From Flavobacterium urumqiense (lineage in GTDB: Bacteria > Bacteroidota > Bacteroidia > Flavobacteriales > Flavobacteriaceae), in contig NZ_FNVP01000001.1 in assembly GCF_900108015.1 (NCBI RefSeq), positions 558,001-622,000 of the forward strand: a stretch of 64,000 nt of DNA, written 5' to 3'. Below, one piece after another: positions 17,346 to 25,855 of the stretch. A model generated the notes under the pieces. It did not search any database. It saw nothing but the letters and a program-made list of their open reading frames with translations, and was not told the DNA's origin. Numbering within the stretch: position 1 is the stretch's first letter; each line of letters starts with the position of its first letter. The translations under genes were made by a program, and so were the position numbers.

Positions 17346-18662
17346 ATGGATTTAAAAGAAAAATTACTATCGTCTTTTATGGCTTTTGAAGAGCGCATCG
17401 ATGTTCACTCCGAACTTCATGATGTAAGAACTTCAGCCATAAAAAACTTTGAAAATAAAGGTTTCCCAACTAAAAAAGACGAAGCTTGGAAGTACACTTC
17501 GCTAAACGCTATCTTAAAAAATGACTTTACCGTTTTTTCAAAGGAAGAAAATGCAATTGAATTCAACCATGTAAAAAAATACTTTTTGCACGAAGTAGAC
17601 ACTTACAAAGTAGTGTTTATTGATGGTGTTTTCAGTTCGCATTTATCGTCAACAACACACGACGGAGTTGATGTTTGTTTGATGTCATCGGCATTAAATA
17701 AACCAAAATATAAAATGATTATTGATACTTACTTTAATCAAATTGCCAGTAAGGACGAAAGTTTAACTTCTTTGAATACGGCTTTCGCCAATGAAGGAGC
17801 GTATATCCATATTCCAAAAAGTAAAGTGACCGATAAGCCTATTGAAATTATGTATTTCTCAACTGGAAACGAAGCGGCTCTTTTGGTTCAACCAAGAAAC
17901 TTGGTGATTGTTGGTGAAAATTCACATGTTCAAATTATCGAGCGTCATCAAAGTTTAAACGAGAATCCGGTCCTAACGAATTCCGTAACCGAGATTTTTG
18001 CTCAAAAACGTGCTATCGTTGATTATTACAAAATTCAAAACGATACGCTTGAAGCAAATCTAATCGATAACACCTATGTTTCTCAGAAACAAGAAAGTCA
18101 CGTTTCAGTACATACGTTCTCTTTTGGAGGGAACTTAACAAGAAACAATTTGAATTTTTATCATTTTGGGGAACGATTGACAAGTACGTTGAACGGAATA
18201 ACAATTATTGGTGAAAAACAACACGTAGACCATTATACTCTAGTGCAACATTCCACTCCAAATTGCGAAAGTTTTCAGGATTATAAAGGAATCTATTCCG
18301 ATCGTTCTACAGGTGTTTTCAACGGAAAAGTGTATGTAGAGAAAGAAGCACAAAAAACAAATGCGTTCCAAAAAAGCAATAACATTTTATTGAGCGACAA
18401 AGCGACTATAAACGCAAAACCGCAATTGGAAATTTTTGCTGATGATGTAAAATGTTCTCACGGTTGTACCGTTGGACAATTGGACGAAACGGCAATGTTC
18501 TACATGCAACAACGCGGAATTCCTAAAAAAGAAGCAAAAGCATTATTAATGTATGCATTTTCGAATGCCGTTATAGAAAGTATCAAAATACCGGAATTGA
18601 AACAACGAATCACCAAAATTATCGCTACGAAATTAGGCGTGAAAATAGGATTTGATTTGTAG
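17346..18662 (+). CDS. sufD: Fe-S cluster assembly protein SufD
   Basis: A 438-residue SufD: N-terminal helical part with FPTKKDEAWKYTSL, the beta-helix core (EIMYFSTGNEAALLVQPRNLVI, NHVDHYTL region) and the C-terminal DDVKCSHGCTVGQLDETAMFYMQQRGI, which holds the SufB/SufD-type His and Cys landmarks. It pairs with SufB and SufC to form the scaffold and assists iron delivery. It is the last gene of the first SUF transcript, ending in a strong hairpin terminator. Start ATG at 17346 is preceded by octamer repeats rather than a Shine-Dalgarno site. Confidence 0.96.
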   Translation: MDLKEKLLSSFMAFEERIDVHSELHDVRTSAIKNFENKGFPTKKDEAWKYTSLNAILKNDFTVFSKEENAIEFNHVKKYFLHEVDTYKVVFIDGVFSSHLSSTTHDGVDVCLMSSALNKPKYKMIIDTYFNQIASKDESLTSLNTAFANEGAYIHIPKSKVTDKPIEIMYFSTGNEAALLVQPRNLVIVGENSHVQIIERHQSLNENPVLTNSVTEIFAQKRAIVDYYKIQNDTLEANLIDNTYVSQKQESHVSVHTFSFGGNLTRNNLNFYHFGERLTSTLNGITIIGEKQHVDHYTLVQHSTPNCESFQDYKGIYSDRSTGVFNGKVYVEKEAQKTNAFQKSNNILLSDKATINAKPQLEIFADDVKCSHGCTVGQLDETAMFYMQQRGIPKKEAKALLMYAFSNAVIESIKIPELKQRITKIIATKLGVKIGFDL

Positions 18663-18689
18663 TTAATACTAAGTAAAAGTTGTCATAGC

Positions 18690-18727
18690 AACCCTGTCAG
18701 AGTTTAAAACTCTGACAGGGTTTTTTA
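18690..18727 (+). terminator. Long palindromic terminator after sufD
   Basis: ACCCTGTCAGAGTTT (18691-18705) pairs with AAACTCTGACAGGGT (18707-18721), followed by TTTTT. The same palindrome family occurs at 31578-31610, so this terminator is also a dispersed repeat. Confidence 0.75.
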
Positions 18728-18733
18728 ATACGA

Positions 18734-20110
18734 TTACTTCTGTAAACTCCCAATAATCCCACTTAACATTCCATTAAAATCAAATTCAGGATCTTCTTTC
18801 AAGCCCATTCTTACAATCACTAAATCAAGTGACGGAATAATCGCCACCATTTGTCCTTGAAAACCGCTGCAATAATACATATCTCTTGGAACATCGGGGT
18901 AATGTCCGCTGGCGTTAAGCCAAAAGTGCGCACCGTATCTTCCGTTAGACGTATTCGTTGGGGTTGCGGTATATTTCACCCAACTTTCGTCTAAAATTTG
19001 TTCTCCGTTCCAGTTGCCTTTGTGCAAATACAACAACCCAAATTTTGACCAGTCTCTAGTCGTTGCCCAACCATAAGAGGAACCTACGTAATTCCCCGCC
19101 ATATCCGTTTCGATTACCATAGAGTTCATTCCTATTTTATCAATTAAAGCCGAATACCAAAAATCCAAATATTCCTGATGCGTTTTGAATTGTTGTCGTA
19201 AAATCCCCGAAAGCAAATTCGTTGTTCCAGACGAATAATTCCAATGCTTATTCGGATTGAAAGCTGCTGGTTTTTCTAATTGAACGCGACACATATTTTC
19301 AGCCTGAAAAAGCATTTTGGTGGCATCACAAATTTTATCGTATTTCTCTTCCCATTCCAAACCGGAATTCATGTGAAGCAAATCATTTGTGGTGATCTTT
19401 TTACGTTCATCATTTTGCCATTCTGCAATCGGAGCGGGATGGTAGATGTCGTATTTACCTTGTTTTTGAAGAATTCCAAACATGGCGCTGGTAATACTTT
19501 TGGTCATAGACCAACCCAATATTTTACTATTTTTATCAAAACCGACATCGTACTTTTCGGCAATGATTTTGTCTTTATAAATTACCAAAAGGGAACGTGT
19601 TCTTTTTTGGATTTGCTTCGCTGGTTCGCCTTTTAGGCTCGAGTCACCGTTTTTATCAAAAGCATTGGCGACAGCCGCATTCAATTTAGTATAATCAACG
19701 TTACTAAAAATGGTGTCTTTGGGTTTCTTATTTCCATACGGAAAAGGTAAATTATTGTTCAATTTTGTTCTTTTGGGTACCTCATACGGTTTTGAAACAT
19801 CAAAATCATCGCTGATTAAAGTGGCTCCCAAACCTTCGCGGTAAATCGCTTTTCGTTCTTTCAAACCATAAACCGAAGCAGCGGCAAATTTTCCCATGTC
19901 TTCAATTTTGTTTCTGGCCAAATCAATCATATTGATATCGTTGTCCCCTTTCTCTATCATTTCTTGGGAACGATTATCAATAAAATGCCCCGAAGCCATA
20001 CTTTTGGCTGAAAAGCCAGAAATTAAATCCAGTTTTGGATAGGTGGTGAATCCAAAATAAAAGATTCCGATAAAAAAGGCAAAACCAACGAACTTAAAGA
20101 ATTTTTTCAT
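18734..20110 (-). CDS. Beta-lactamase-family serine hydrolase, membrane anchored
   Basis: A 458-residue class C beta-lactamase/D-alanyl-D-alanine carboxypeptidase-like hydrolase. The nucleophile motif is SMTK in LGWSMTKSITSAMFG, the second motif is YSS in HWNYSSGTTN, and the C-terminal part contains the HFWLNASGHYPDVP region. A hydrophobic N-terminal segment (FFKFVGFAFFIGIFYFGF) suggests a signal anchor. The substrate is not known; such proteins include esterases and cell-wall peptidases. It is inverted between sufD and sufS, breaking what is normally a continuous SUF cluster. Confidence 0.88.
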   Translation of the reverse strand: MKKFFKFVGFAFFIGIFYFGFTTYPKLDLISGFSAKSMASGHFIDNRSQEMIEKGDNDINMIDLARNKIEDMGKFAAASVYGLKERKAIYREGLGATLISDDFDVSKPYEVPKRTKLNNNLPFPYGNKKPKDTIFSNVDYTKLNAAVANAFDKNGDSSLKGEPAKQIQKRTRSLLVIYKDKIIAEKYDVGFDKNSKILGWSMTKSITSAMFGILQKQGKYDIYHPAPIAEWQNDERKKITTNDLLHMNSGLEWEEKYDKICDATKMLFQAENMCRVQLEKPAAFNPNKHWNYSSGTTNLLSGILRQQFKTHQEYLDFWYSALIDKIGMNSMVIETDMAGNYVGSSYGWATTRDWSKFGLLYLHKGNWNGEQILDESWVKYTATPTNTSNGRYGAHFWLNASGHYPDVPRDMYYCSGFQGQMVAIIPSLDLVIVRMGLKEDPEFDFNGMLSGIIGSLQK

Positions 20111-20199
20111 AGAGAATTAATTTGAAGCAATTTAATAAAAAAGAAGCACATTTTTTAAACCAATACACGATTGAGAAAATCAACTTTTATTAACAACTG

Positions 20200-20234
20200 T
20201 TTGCCAAAAATTAATTCCAATTTCACTACTTTTG
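20200..20234 (+). promoter_or_regulatory. Candidate promoter for the sufS transcript
   Basis: TACTTTTG at 20227-20234 fits TAnnTTTG; TTTG at 20200-20203 lies 23 bases upstream, longer than the usual 19. The leader to the sufS ATG would be about 105 nt and includes the hairpin at 20291-20330. Confidence 0.35.
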
Positions 20235-20290
20235 TATTTAGAAAAATTCTAAATAATGAAAGGCTAATTTCAAATTAGTATATCTAAAAA

Positions 20291-20330
20291 AATGTTTAGT
20301 ATTGGCGTTCTTTCGGACCAATAAAACATT
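20291..20330 (+). promoter_or_regulatory. Hairpin in the sufS leader
   Basis: AATGTTT (20291-20297) pairs with AAACATT (20324-20330) and TATTGG (20300-20305) with CCAATA (20318-20323), with a two-base bulge and a 12-base loop. There is no T run, so it is not a simple terminator. It ends 15 bases before the ATG, where it could affect translation. Confidence 0.45.
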
Positions 20331-20345
20331 AAAAAAAGCAGACAC

Positions 20346-21560
20346 ATGTTAGACATTAATAAAATTAGAGCCGACTTCCCAATTCTTTCACAGAAAGTAA
20401 ACGGGAAACCACTGGTTTATTTCGACAACGGAGCTACTTCGCAAAAACCCCAAGTGGTGATTGATGCAATTTCAAAATATTATCAGGAGATTAATGCCAA
20501 TATTCATCGCGGCGTTCATACTTTGAGTCAATTAGCAACTGATGCCTACGAAAATTCCCGAGGGAAAATTCAAAATCATATAAATGCCAAATTCGCTCAC
20601 GAAGTGCTTTTTACTTCGGGCACAACGCATGGAATTAATTTAGTAACTAACGGATTTGCTTCGATTTTAAAACCAGGCGATGAAGTTTTAGTTTCGGCAT
20701 TGGAACACCACAGTAATATTGTGCCTTGGCAAATGTTGTGTGAGAAAACAGGTGCGACTTTGCGCGTAATTCCAATGAATGAAGATGGCGAATTGATTAT
20801 GTCCGAATATGACAAATTACTATCGGACAAAACTAAAATTGTAACCGTAAATCATATTTCGAATGCACTTGGAACAGTCAATCCTATAAAATACATGATT
20901 GACAAAGCACATGAAGTAGGAGCAGCTATTTTGATTGATGGAGCGCAGGCCGTTCCGCATTTGAAACCAGATGTACAAGAATTAGATTGTGATTTTTATG
21001 CATTTTCAGGACATAAAATTTGTGGCCCCACAGGAACTGGCATTTTATATGGGAAAGAAGCGTGGTTGAATAAATTACCGCCGTATCAAGGTGGAGGCGA
21101 AATGATCAAGGAAGTAACTTTCGAGAAAACAACTTATGCGGAACTGCCTCATAAATTTGAAGCGGGAACACCAAATATTGCGGGAGGAATTGTTCTGGGA
21201 ACCGCCATTGATTATATGAATGAAGTTGGTTTTGACAACATTCAACAGCAAGAAAAGGAATTATTGGAATATGGAACCCAAAGATTACTGGAAATTGAAG
21301 GTTTGAAAATTTATGGCACAGCCAAAGAAAAAACTTCCGTAATTTCGTTTAATATTGAAGGAATTCATCCCTATGATATTGGTACAATAATTGACAAATT
21401 AGGAATAGCCGTAAGAACGGGTCACCATTGCGCCCAACCAATCATGAATTTCTTTCGTATTCCAGGAACAATAAGAGCATCATTTGCTTTTTACAATACC
21501 AAAGAAGAAATTGATGCGATGGTTGCAGCAGTGAAAAAAGCACAACTCATGTTATCTTAA
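20346..21560 (+). CDS. sufS: Cysteine desulfurase SufS
   Basis: A 404-residue type II cysteine desulfurase. The PLP Lys is K224 in SGHKICGPTG, with IDGAQAVPH before it (PLP-binding Asp and Gln), and the persulfide-forming Cys is C362 in RTGHHCAQP. It mobilises sulfur from L-cysteine as a persulfide, passed to SufE, whose gene is two genes downstream. Length is typical. It opens a second SUF transcript after the inverted hydrolase gene. Confidence 0.96.
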   Translation: MLDINKIRADFPILSQKVNGKPLVYFDNGATSQKPQVVIDAISKYYQEINANIHRGVHTLSQLATDAYENSRGKIQNHINAKFAHEVLFTSGTTHGINLVTNGFASILKPGDEVLVSALEHHSNIVPWQMLCEKTGATLRVIPMNEDGELIMSEYDKLLSDKTKIVTVNHISNALGTVNPIKYMIDKAHEVGAAILIDGAQAVPHLKPDVQELDCDFYAFSGHKICGPTGTGILYGKEAWLNKLPPYQGGGEMIKEVTFEKTTYAELPHKFEAGTPNIAGGIVLGTAIDYMNEVGFDNIQQQEKELLEYGTQRLLEIEGLKIYGTAKEKTSVISFNIEGIHPYDIGTIIDKLGIAVRTGHHCAQPIMNFFRIPGTIRASFAFYNTKEEIDAMVAAVKKAQLMLS

Positions 21561-21572
21561 AAAAATAAAATT

Positions 21573-22007
21573 ATGAAAATACTTTCTTTATTATTCTTAA
21601 CCATCTTTCTTGGAAAAGGATGCGATAGCGCCAAAGCTCAAGATATTCAATCTGCTGTTATTGAATATACCGCCAATACGAGAGGCTTTTATCAAAAAAT
21701 AACCGTCAAAAATCAAATGGTGACTGTTTCAAAAGACAGAAATGGAACTGACAAACCGGTCGCTACAAAAATATCAAATGCCGATTGGAAAGAATTAGTA
21801 AGTTGTCTTAAAACAGTGGAATTAGATAGTTTGGCAAAATTAAAAGCACCGACTCAAAAACGTTTTTATGATGGTGCCGCCATTGCCAACGTGAAAATCA
21901 CTTTTAAAGATAAAACATATGAATCTGCTAGTTTTGATAATGGCTTCCCACCAAAAGAAATTAAGAAATTTGTAAACAAAATAACAGCATTAGTAAAAAA
22001 AGAATAA
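21573..22007 (+). CDS. Small exported hypothetical protein between sufS and sufE
   Basis: A 144-residue protein with an N-terminal signal sequence (MKILSLLFLTIFLGKGCDSAKAQ). Cys17 follows LGKG, a poor lipobox, so cleavage after AKA by signal peptidase I is equally possible. The mature part has alternating beta strands (SAVIEYTANTRGFYQKITVKN, NVKITFKDKTYESASF) and a C-terminal helix. I recognise no domain. It starts 12 bp after sufS and ends 23 bp before sufE, so is co-transcribed. An exported protein in an Fe-S operon is unexpected, and a functional link is not shown. Confidence 0.75.
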   Translation: MKILSLLFLTIFLGKGCDSAKAQDIQSAVIEYTANTRGFYQKITVKNQMVTVSKDRNGTDKPVATKISNADWKELVSCLKTVELDSLAKLKAPTQKRFYDGAAIANVKITFKDKTYESASFDNGFPPKEIKKFVNKITALVKKE

Positions 22008-22030
22008 TACTGAACTAAATTCAGCACGCT

Positions 22031-22450
22031 ATGAAAATTAAAGACATACAAGAAGAAATAGTTGATGAATTTTCGATGTTTGATGACTGGATGGAACGCT
22101 ATGAATACATCATCGAACTAGGAAAAAAACTCCCTTTAATCAAAGAAGAATTTAAAACCGAAAACAACATTATCAAAGGTTGCCAATCGAAAGTTTGGCT
22201 GCAAGGGGAGAAAAAAGACGATACAATTGTTTTCACCGCCGATAGCGATGCCATTTTGACCAAAGGAATTATTGCGATATTAATTCGTACTTTTTCCAAT
22301 CAAAAAGCGTCTGATATTCTGGAAGCCGATCTGAATTTTATTGACGAAATAGGTTTAAAAGAACACTTATCTCCAACACGCGCAAACGGATTGGTATCGA
22401 TGATAAAAAATATAAAAATGTATGCTTTGGCATTCAGCACGCAGAATTAA
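22031..22450 (+). CDS. sufE: Sulfur acceptor protein SufE
   Basis: A 139-residue SufE. The acceptor cysteine is C51 in IIKGCQSKVWL, preceded by WMERYEYIIELGKKLP as in the family, and followed by DAILTKGIIAILI and LSPTRANGL. SufE takes the persulfide from SufS Cys362 and hands it to the SufB scaffold. The gene ends at 22450, one base before the left inverted repeat of the GxxExxY element. Confidence 0.95.
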   Translation: MKIKDIQEEIVDEFSMFDDWMERYEYIIELGKKLPLIKEEFKTENNIIKGCQSKVWLQGEKKDDTIVFTADSDAILTKGIIAILIRTFSNQKASDILEADLNFIDEIGLKEHLSPTRANGLVSMIKNIKMYALAFSTQN

Positions 22451-22474
22451 TTTTAAACATATAAGTCATATTAG
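22451..22474 (+). repeat. Left inverted repeat of the GxxExxY element
   Basis: Starts TTTTAAACATATAAGTCATA, directly after the sufE stop codon. Pairs with 23114-23137 with one mismatch. Confidence 0.85.
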
Positions 22475-22531
22475 TTTTTTTTAATTCAAATAAACATATA
22501 CTTATTTTATCAATATTAAAAGCTGATTGCT

Positions 22532-22945
22532 ATGAACATAACAAGGAGTTATCTCAAAGATTTAGTTTATCAGGTTAATGGCGCAGCAATTGAAGTTCAT
22601 AAAAGTATAGGTCCGGGTCTATTGGAAAGTGTTTATCATCAATGCCTAAAAAAAGAATTAGAGTTACGAAAAATAAATTATTCTTGTGAATTATTGGTCC
22701 CTTTAAAATATAAGGGACATGAGTTAGAATCTAAATTAAGATGTGATTTATTTATAGAAAATGTTCTTGTTGTTGAATTAAAATCGGTAAATGAAATAAA
22801 CCCAATTTATGAAGCACAATTGCTTACTTATATGAATTTATTAAATGCGCCAATTGGTTTGTTGATTAACTTCAATGTGAAAAATATTTTCTACGAAGGT
22901 CAAAAAACAATGGTAAATGAATTATATAGTCGACTTGAAGACTAA
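22532..22945 (+). CDS. GxxExxY family protein (PD-(D/E)XK nuclease-like)
   Basis: A 137-residue protein. The namesake motif is GLLESVY inside HKSIGPGLLESVYHQCL. Downstream, RCDLFIENVLVVELKSV gives the D...E-x-K core of the PD-(D/E)XK nuclease fold, the superfamily to which I recall this family being assigned. The family is multi-copy in Bacteroidota and has no established role. The gene lies between sufE and the DUF59 gene, inside an inverted-repeat-bounded unit, and is in the same direction as its hosts. The predicted active-site residues look intact. Confidence 0.88.
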   Translation: MNITRSYLKDLVYQVNGAAIEVHKSIGPGLLESVYHQCLKKELELRKINYSCELLVPLKYKGHELESKLRCDLFIENVLVVELKSVNEINPIYEAQLLTYMNLLNAPIGLLINFNVKNIFYEGQKTMVNELYSRLED

Positions 22946-23113
22946 AAAAACAAATTGTTTTAAACAAATTAGCATACTAGATTAAAAAACATGAATAAAT
23001 ATTAAAAAGTCAACATATAAGTGATACCAGCAAATTAGATGAAGACACATATATTAAAAATTAAAACAGAATAAAAACTTACATATACTTACATTTTACT
23101 TTAAATAAAGAAA

Positions 23114-23137
23114 CTTATATGACTTATATGTTTAAAA
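23114..23137 (-). repeat. Right inverted repeat of the GxxExxY element
   Basis: Reverse-complement partner of 22451-22474; ends 13 bases before the ATG of the DUF59 gene. A partial third copy of the core AACATATAAGT occurs at 23012-23022, and a direct ACATATACTTA repeat occurs at 22494 and 23081. Confidence 0.85.
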
Positions 23138-23150
23138 AACAGAAAAAATT

Positions 23151-23474
23151 ATGACACAAGAAATAGACACAACTGAATTAGGAGAATCAATCGTAAAAAT
23201 ATTAAAAACTATTTACGATCCGGAGATTCCTGTCGATATTTACGAATTAGGATTGATTTATGACGTGATGGTTAATACGGATTTTGAAGTAAAAATCCTG
23301 ATGACTCTTACATCGCCAAACTGCCCGGTTGCAGAAAGTTTACCACGAGAAGTGGAAGAAAAAGTAAAATCATTAGAGAATGTAAAAGACGCTGAAGTAG
23401 AAATTACTTTTGATCCGCCTTGGAGCAAAGATTTAATGAGTGAAGAAGCAAAATTAGAATTGGGAATGCTTTAA
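23151..23474 (+). CDS. DUF59/MIP18-family Fe-S assembly protein (SufT/PaaD-like)
   Basis: A 107-residue protein with the DUF59 fold: LKTIYDPEIPVDIYELGLIYDV, then the Cys-bearing MTLTSPNCPVAESLP and ITFDPPWSKDLMSEEAKLELGML. Members act in late Fe-S cluster insertion (SufT) or in phenylacetyl-CoA oxygenase maturation (PaaD). Placement after sufS and sufE supports the SUF role. Its stop is immediately followed by the ABC transporter ATG (1 bp apart), so the two are translated from one mRNA. Confidence 0.92.
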   Translation: MTQEIDTTELGESIVKILKTIYDPEIPVDIYELGLIYDVMVNTDFEVKILMTLTSPNCPVAESLPREVEEKVKSLENVKDAEVEITFDPPWSKDLMSEEAKLELGML

Positions 23475-23475
23475 A

Positions 23476-25308
23476 ATGGCGCGGACTCAACCCAAATCTT
23501 TAAACGATCAAAAAATTGGATTAAAATCTTCTTTGGATTCGCTTTTTTTTATACCCCGCTTTTTCAAAGAAATTTGGCGTACTAACAAAACGTTATTCTT
23601 GACATCAGCTTTTTGCAGAATCGTTGCGGCTTTGTTGCCCGTTGCAATTTTATGGGTTGGAAAACTCATTTTTGATGCCATCATCCAAATTACAACACAT
23701 GGCCAAAAGGATTATTCTACGCTTTGGCATTATGTGGCAATAGAATTTATGCTTGTAGTTTCATCTGATTTGGTAGGTCGTGCAATCTCACTTACCGATG
23801 GAATTCTTGGAGATCAGTACAATATCAATAGTTCGATTAAAATCATCAAAAAGACTAATGAAATCGATATTAGTCTGCTTGAAAATTCTGAATTTTACGA
23901 CAAGCTTGACCGAGCAAGAACGCAAACGGCAGGTCGTGTTGATTTAATGTCGAATGTTTTAGGTCAGGCGCAAACTACTATTTCTATCTTTTCGCTTGTG
24001 ATAGGGTTGATTTATTTTGAACCTTATTTAATTGTCCTATTAATTTTAAGCATTTTTCCGTCTTTTATCAATGAAGTCCGTTTCAGCCAACAACAATATT
24101 CGTTGGCTAGAAGCTGGACTTCCGAAAGAAGGGAATTGGATTACCTTAGATTTATTGGCGCCAATGATAAAACGGCAAAGGAAATTAAGCTTTTTGGATT
24201 AACTAGCTTTCTGGTCGAAAGATTTGAAACCCTTGCAACGCGCTATTTTAAATTAAATAAATCGCTCGTTGTAAAACGTTCCAGTTATGGGTTTTTATTC
24301 AATGTTTTAGGATCAATAAGCTATTATGCAGCGTATGTCTTTATAATTTACAGAGTGCTTTCGGGCGGAATTACACTTGGTGAATTAACTTTTTTATCCG
24401 GGAGTTTCAATCGTTTAATGAGTAGTCTGCGAGATTTTTTTTCGAAATTTACTCGGATATCCGAAAGCTCTTTATATCTGAAAGATTATTTTGATTTTCT
24501 TGACATTCCATCCGAAAATAAAAATATAAAGGAGGTTCCGTTGCCAGAAAAAATCAAAATCGGATTTGAATTCAAAAACGTCTATTTTGCTTATCCGGAA
24601 TCTGATAATCAAATATTAAAAGACATTAGTTTTGATATAAAAGCAGGAGAAAAAATAGCATTTGTTGGGCAGAATGGTGCCGGAAAAACAACACTTACTA
24701 AATTACTGCTTCGGTTTTATGAGCCAACATCGGGTGAAATTTTACTTGACGGCATCAATATAAACCGATATAATAAGGCCGATTATCAGGAATATTTCGG
24801 AGTCCTTTTTCAGGATTTTTTCAAGTATGAATTTTCAGTGAAAGAAAATATTGCCATCGGAAAAATTGATGAAATTAATGATTACGAACGAATACAAAAA
24901 GCGGCTGAATTGAGTTTGGCTAACGAAGTTGTTTCTGAATTAAAGTATGGCTACGATCAACAACTGGGAAAACGATTTGCCAAGGGTCAGGAACTATCTG
25001 GTGGACAATGGCAAAAAATCGCATTGGCACGGGCTTACATGAAAAACGCTGAGGTTATGATTTTAGACGAGCCCACATCGGCACTAGATGCCAAAGCCGA
25101 AAGCGAAGTTTTTGAACGGTTTATAGGATTAATAAAAGATAAAACCAGTGTAATAATTTCTCATAGATTTAGCACTGTGAGACAGGCAGACCGCATTTTA
25201 GTCTTACAAGAAGGTAAGATCTTAGAATCAGGAACGCATAATGAGTTAATGGAAAACAATAAATTATACGCCCAACTGTTCACACTGCAGGCTGAAGGCT
25301 ATCAATAA
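23476..25308 (+). CDS. ABC exporter, fused permease and ATPase (MsbA-like)
   Basis: A 610-residue half transporter. The membrane domain (about 30-330) has several hydrophobic segments. The ATPase domain carries Walker A GQNGAGKTT, the Q-loop LFQDFFKYEFSV, signature LSGGQWQKIALARAY and Walker B VMILDEPTSALD, then the SHRFSTVRQADRI switch His. It probably works as a homodimer exporting a lipid, peptide or drug; the substrate is unknown. It is wedged between the DUF59 gene and the DUF2480 gene. The NBD signature with LSGGQWQK is typical of peptide/bacteriocin-type exporters. Confidence 0.9.
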   Translation: MARTQPKSLNDQKIGLKSSLDSLFFIPRFFKEIWRTNKTLFLTSAFCRIVAALLPVAILWVGKLIFDAIIQITTHGQKDYSTLWHYVAIEFMLVVSSDLVGRAISLTDGILGDQYNINSSIKIIKKTNEIDISLLENSEFYDKLDRARTQTAGRVDLMSNVLGQAQTTISIFSLVIGLIYFEPYLIVLLILSIFPSFINEVRFSQQQYSLARSWTSERRELDYLRFIGANDKTAKEIKLFGLTSFLVERFETLATRYFKLNKSLVVKRSSYGFLFNVLGSISYYAAYVFIIYRVLSGGITLGELTFLSGSFNRLMSSLRDFFSKFTRISESSLYLKDYFDFLDIPSENKNIKEVPLPEKIKIGFEFKNVYFAYPESDNQILKDISFDIKAGEKIAFVGQNGAGKTTLTKLLLRFYEPTSGEILLDGININRYNKADYQEYFGVLFQDFFKYEFSVKENIAIGKIDEINDYERIQKAAELSLANEVVSELKYGYDQQLGKRFAKGQELSGGQWQKIALARAYMKNAEVMILDEPTSALDAKAESEVFERFIGLIKDKTSVIISHRFSTVRQADRILVLQEGKILESGTHNELMENNKLYAQLFTLQAEGYQ

Positions 25309-25317
25309 AAAAATGGT

Positions 25318-25833
25318 ATGGAAGATGAAATTATAAATAAAGTTGCCAATAGTATTTTGGTAGTTTTTGATCTTGAAGATTATTATCCACAAGGCATTCG
25401 TACGCAAATCGACATTTCACAATGGCTTTTAGAAGGATTTTTATTAAAAGAAAAAGACTTTAGAGCGGAATTAAAAAATCACGATTGGTCACAATACCAA
25501 GATCAATATGTGGCAATAAATTGCAGTACTGATGCTATTGTTCCGGCTTGGGCTTCTATTTTGGTTGCAATTCAATTAGCACCATTTGCCAAGAAAATCA
25601 TCAATGGAACTTTAGAAGATCTGGACGCTACTCTTTATGAGGAATTGTTGCCGAAAATAGATTATTCCATTTACGAAAATAAGCCTGTTATTATAAAAGG
25701 ATGTTCAAAAAAACCTGTTCCTATGCGGGCTTACTTAGTAGCTGCGCATTACTTACAGCCTTTTGCCAAAAGCATCATGTACGGAGAGGCTTGTTCTGCG
25801 GTTCCTTTGTACAAAGCGCCTAAAAAACATTAA
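25318..25833 (+). CDS. DUF2480 family protein
   Basis: A 171-residue cytoplasmic protein: VVFDLEDYYPQG, LKEKDFRAELKNHDWSQYQDQYVAINCSTDAIVPAWA, and KGCSKKPVPMRAYLVAAHYLQPFAKSIMYGEACSAVPL. The family is confined largely to Bacteroidota and, as I recall, is usually near SUF genes. The conserved cysteines (NCSTD, GCSKK, EACSA) could bind a metal or cluster; that is inference. It lies 9 bp after the ABC transporter gene, closing the SUF locus. Confidence 0.88.
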   Translation: MEDEIINKVANSILVVFDLEDYYPQGIRTQIDISQWLLEGFLLKEKDFRAELKNHDWSQYQDQYVAINCSTDAIVPAWASILVAIQLAPFAKKIINGTLEDLDATLYEELLPKIDYSIYENKPVIIKGCSKKPVPMRAYLVAAHYLQPFAKSIMYGEACSAVPLYKAPKKH

Positions 25834-25855
25834 TTTACCTTTTTATTTATTACCT

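Larger units (their letters stand above)
22451..23137 (+). mobile_element. Putative intervening-sequence-like element with 24-bp inverted ends
   Basis: Inverted repeats at 22451-22474 and 23114-23137 match at 23 of 24 positions. They enclose a single GxxExxY gene with AT-rich flanks and fill almost the whole gap between the sufE stop (22450) and the next ATG (23151). No transposase and no target duplication were found. The layout resembles 23S rRNA intervening sequences, where the ends pair in RNA. This classification is inference. Confidence 0.55.
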
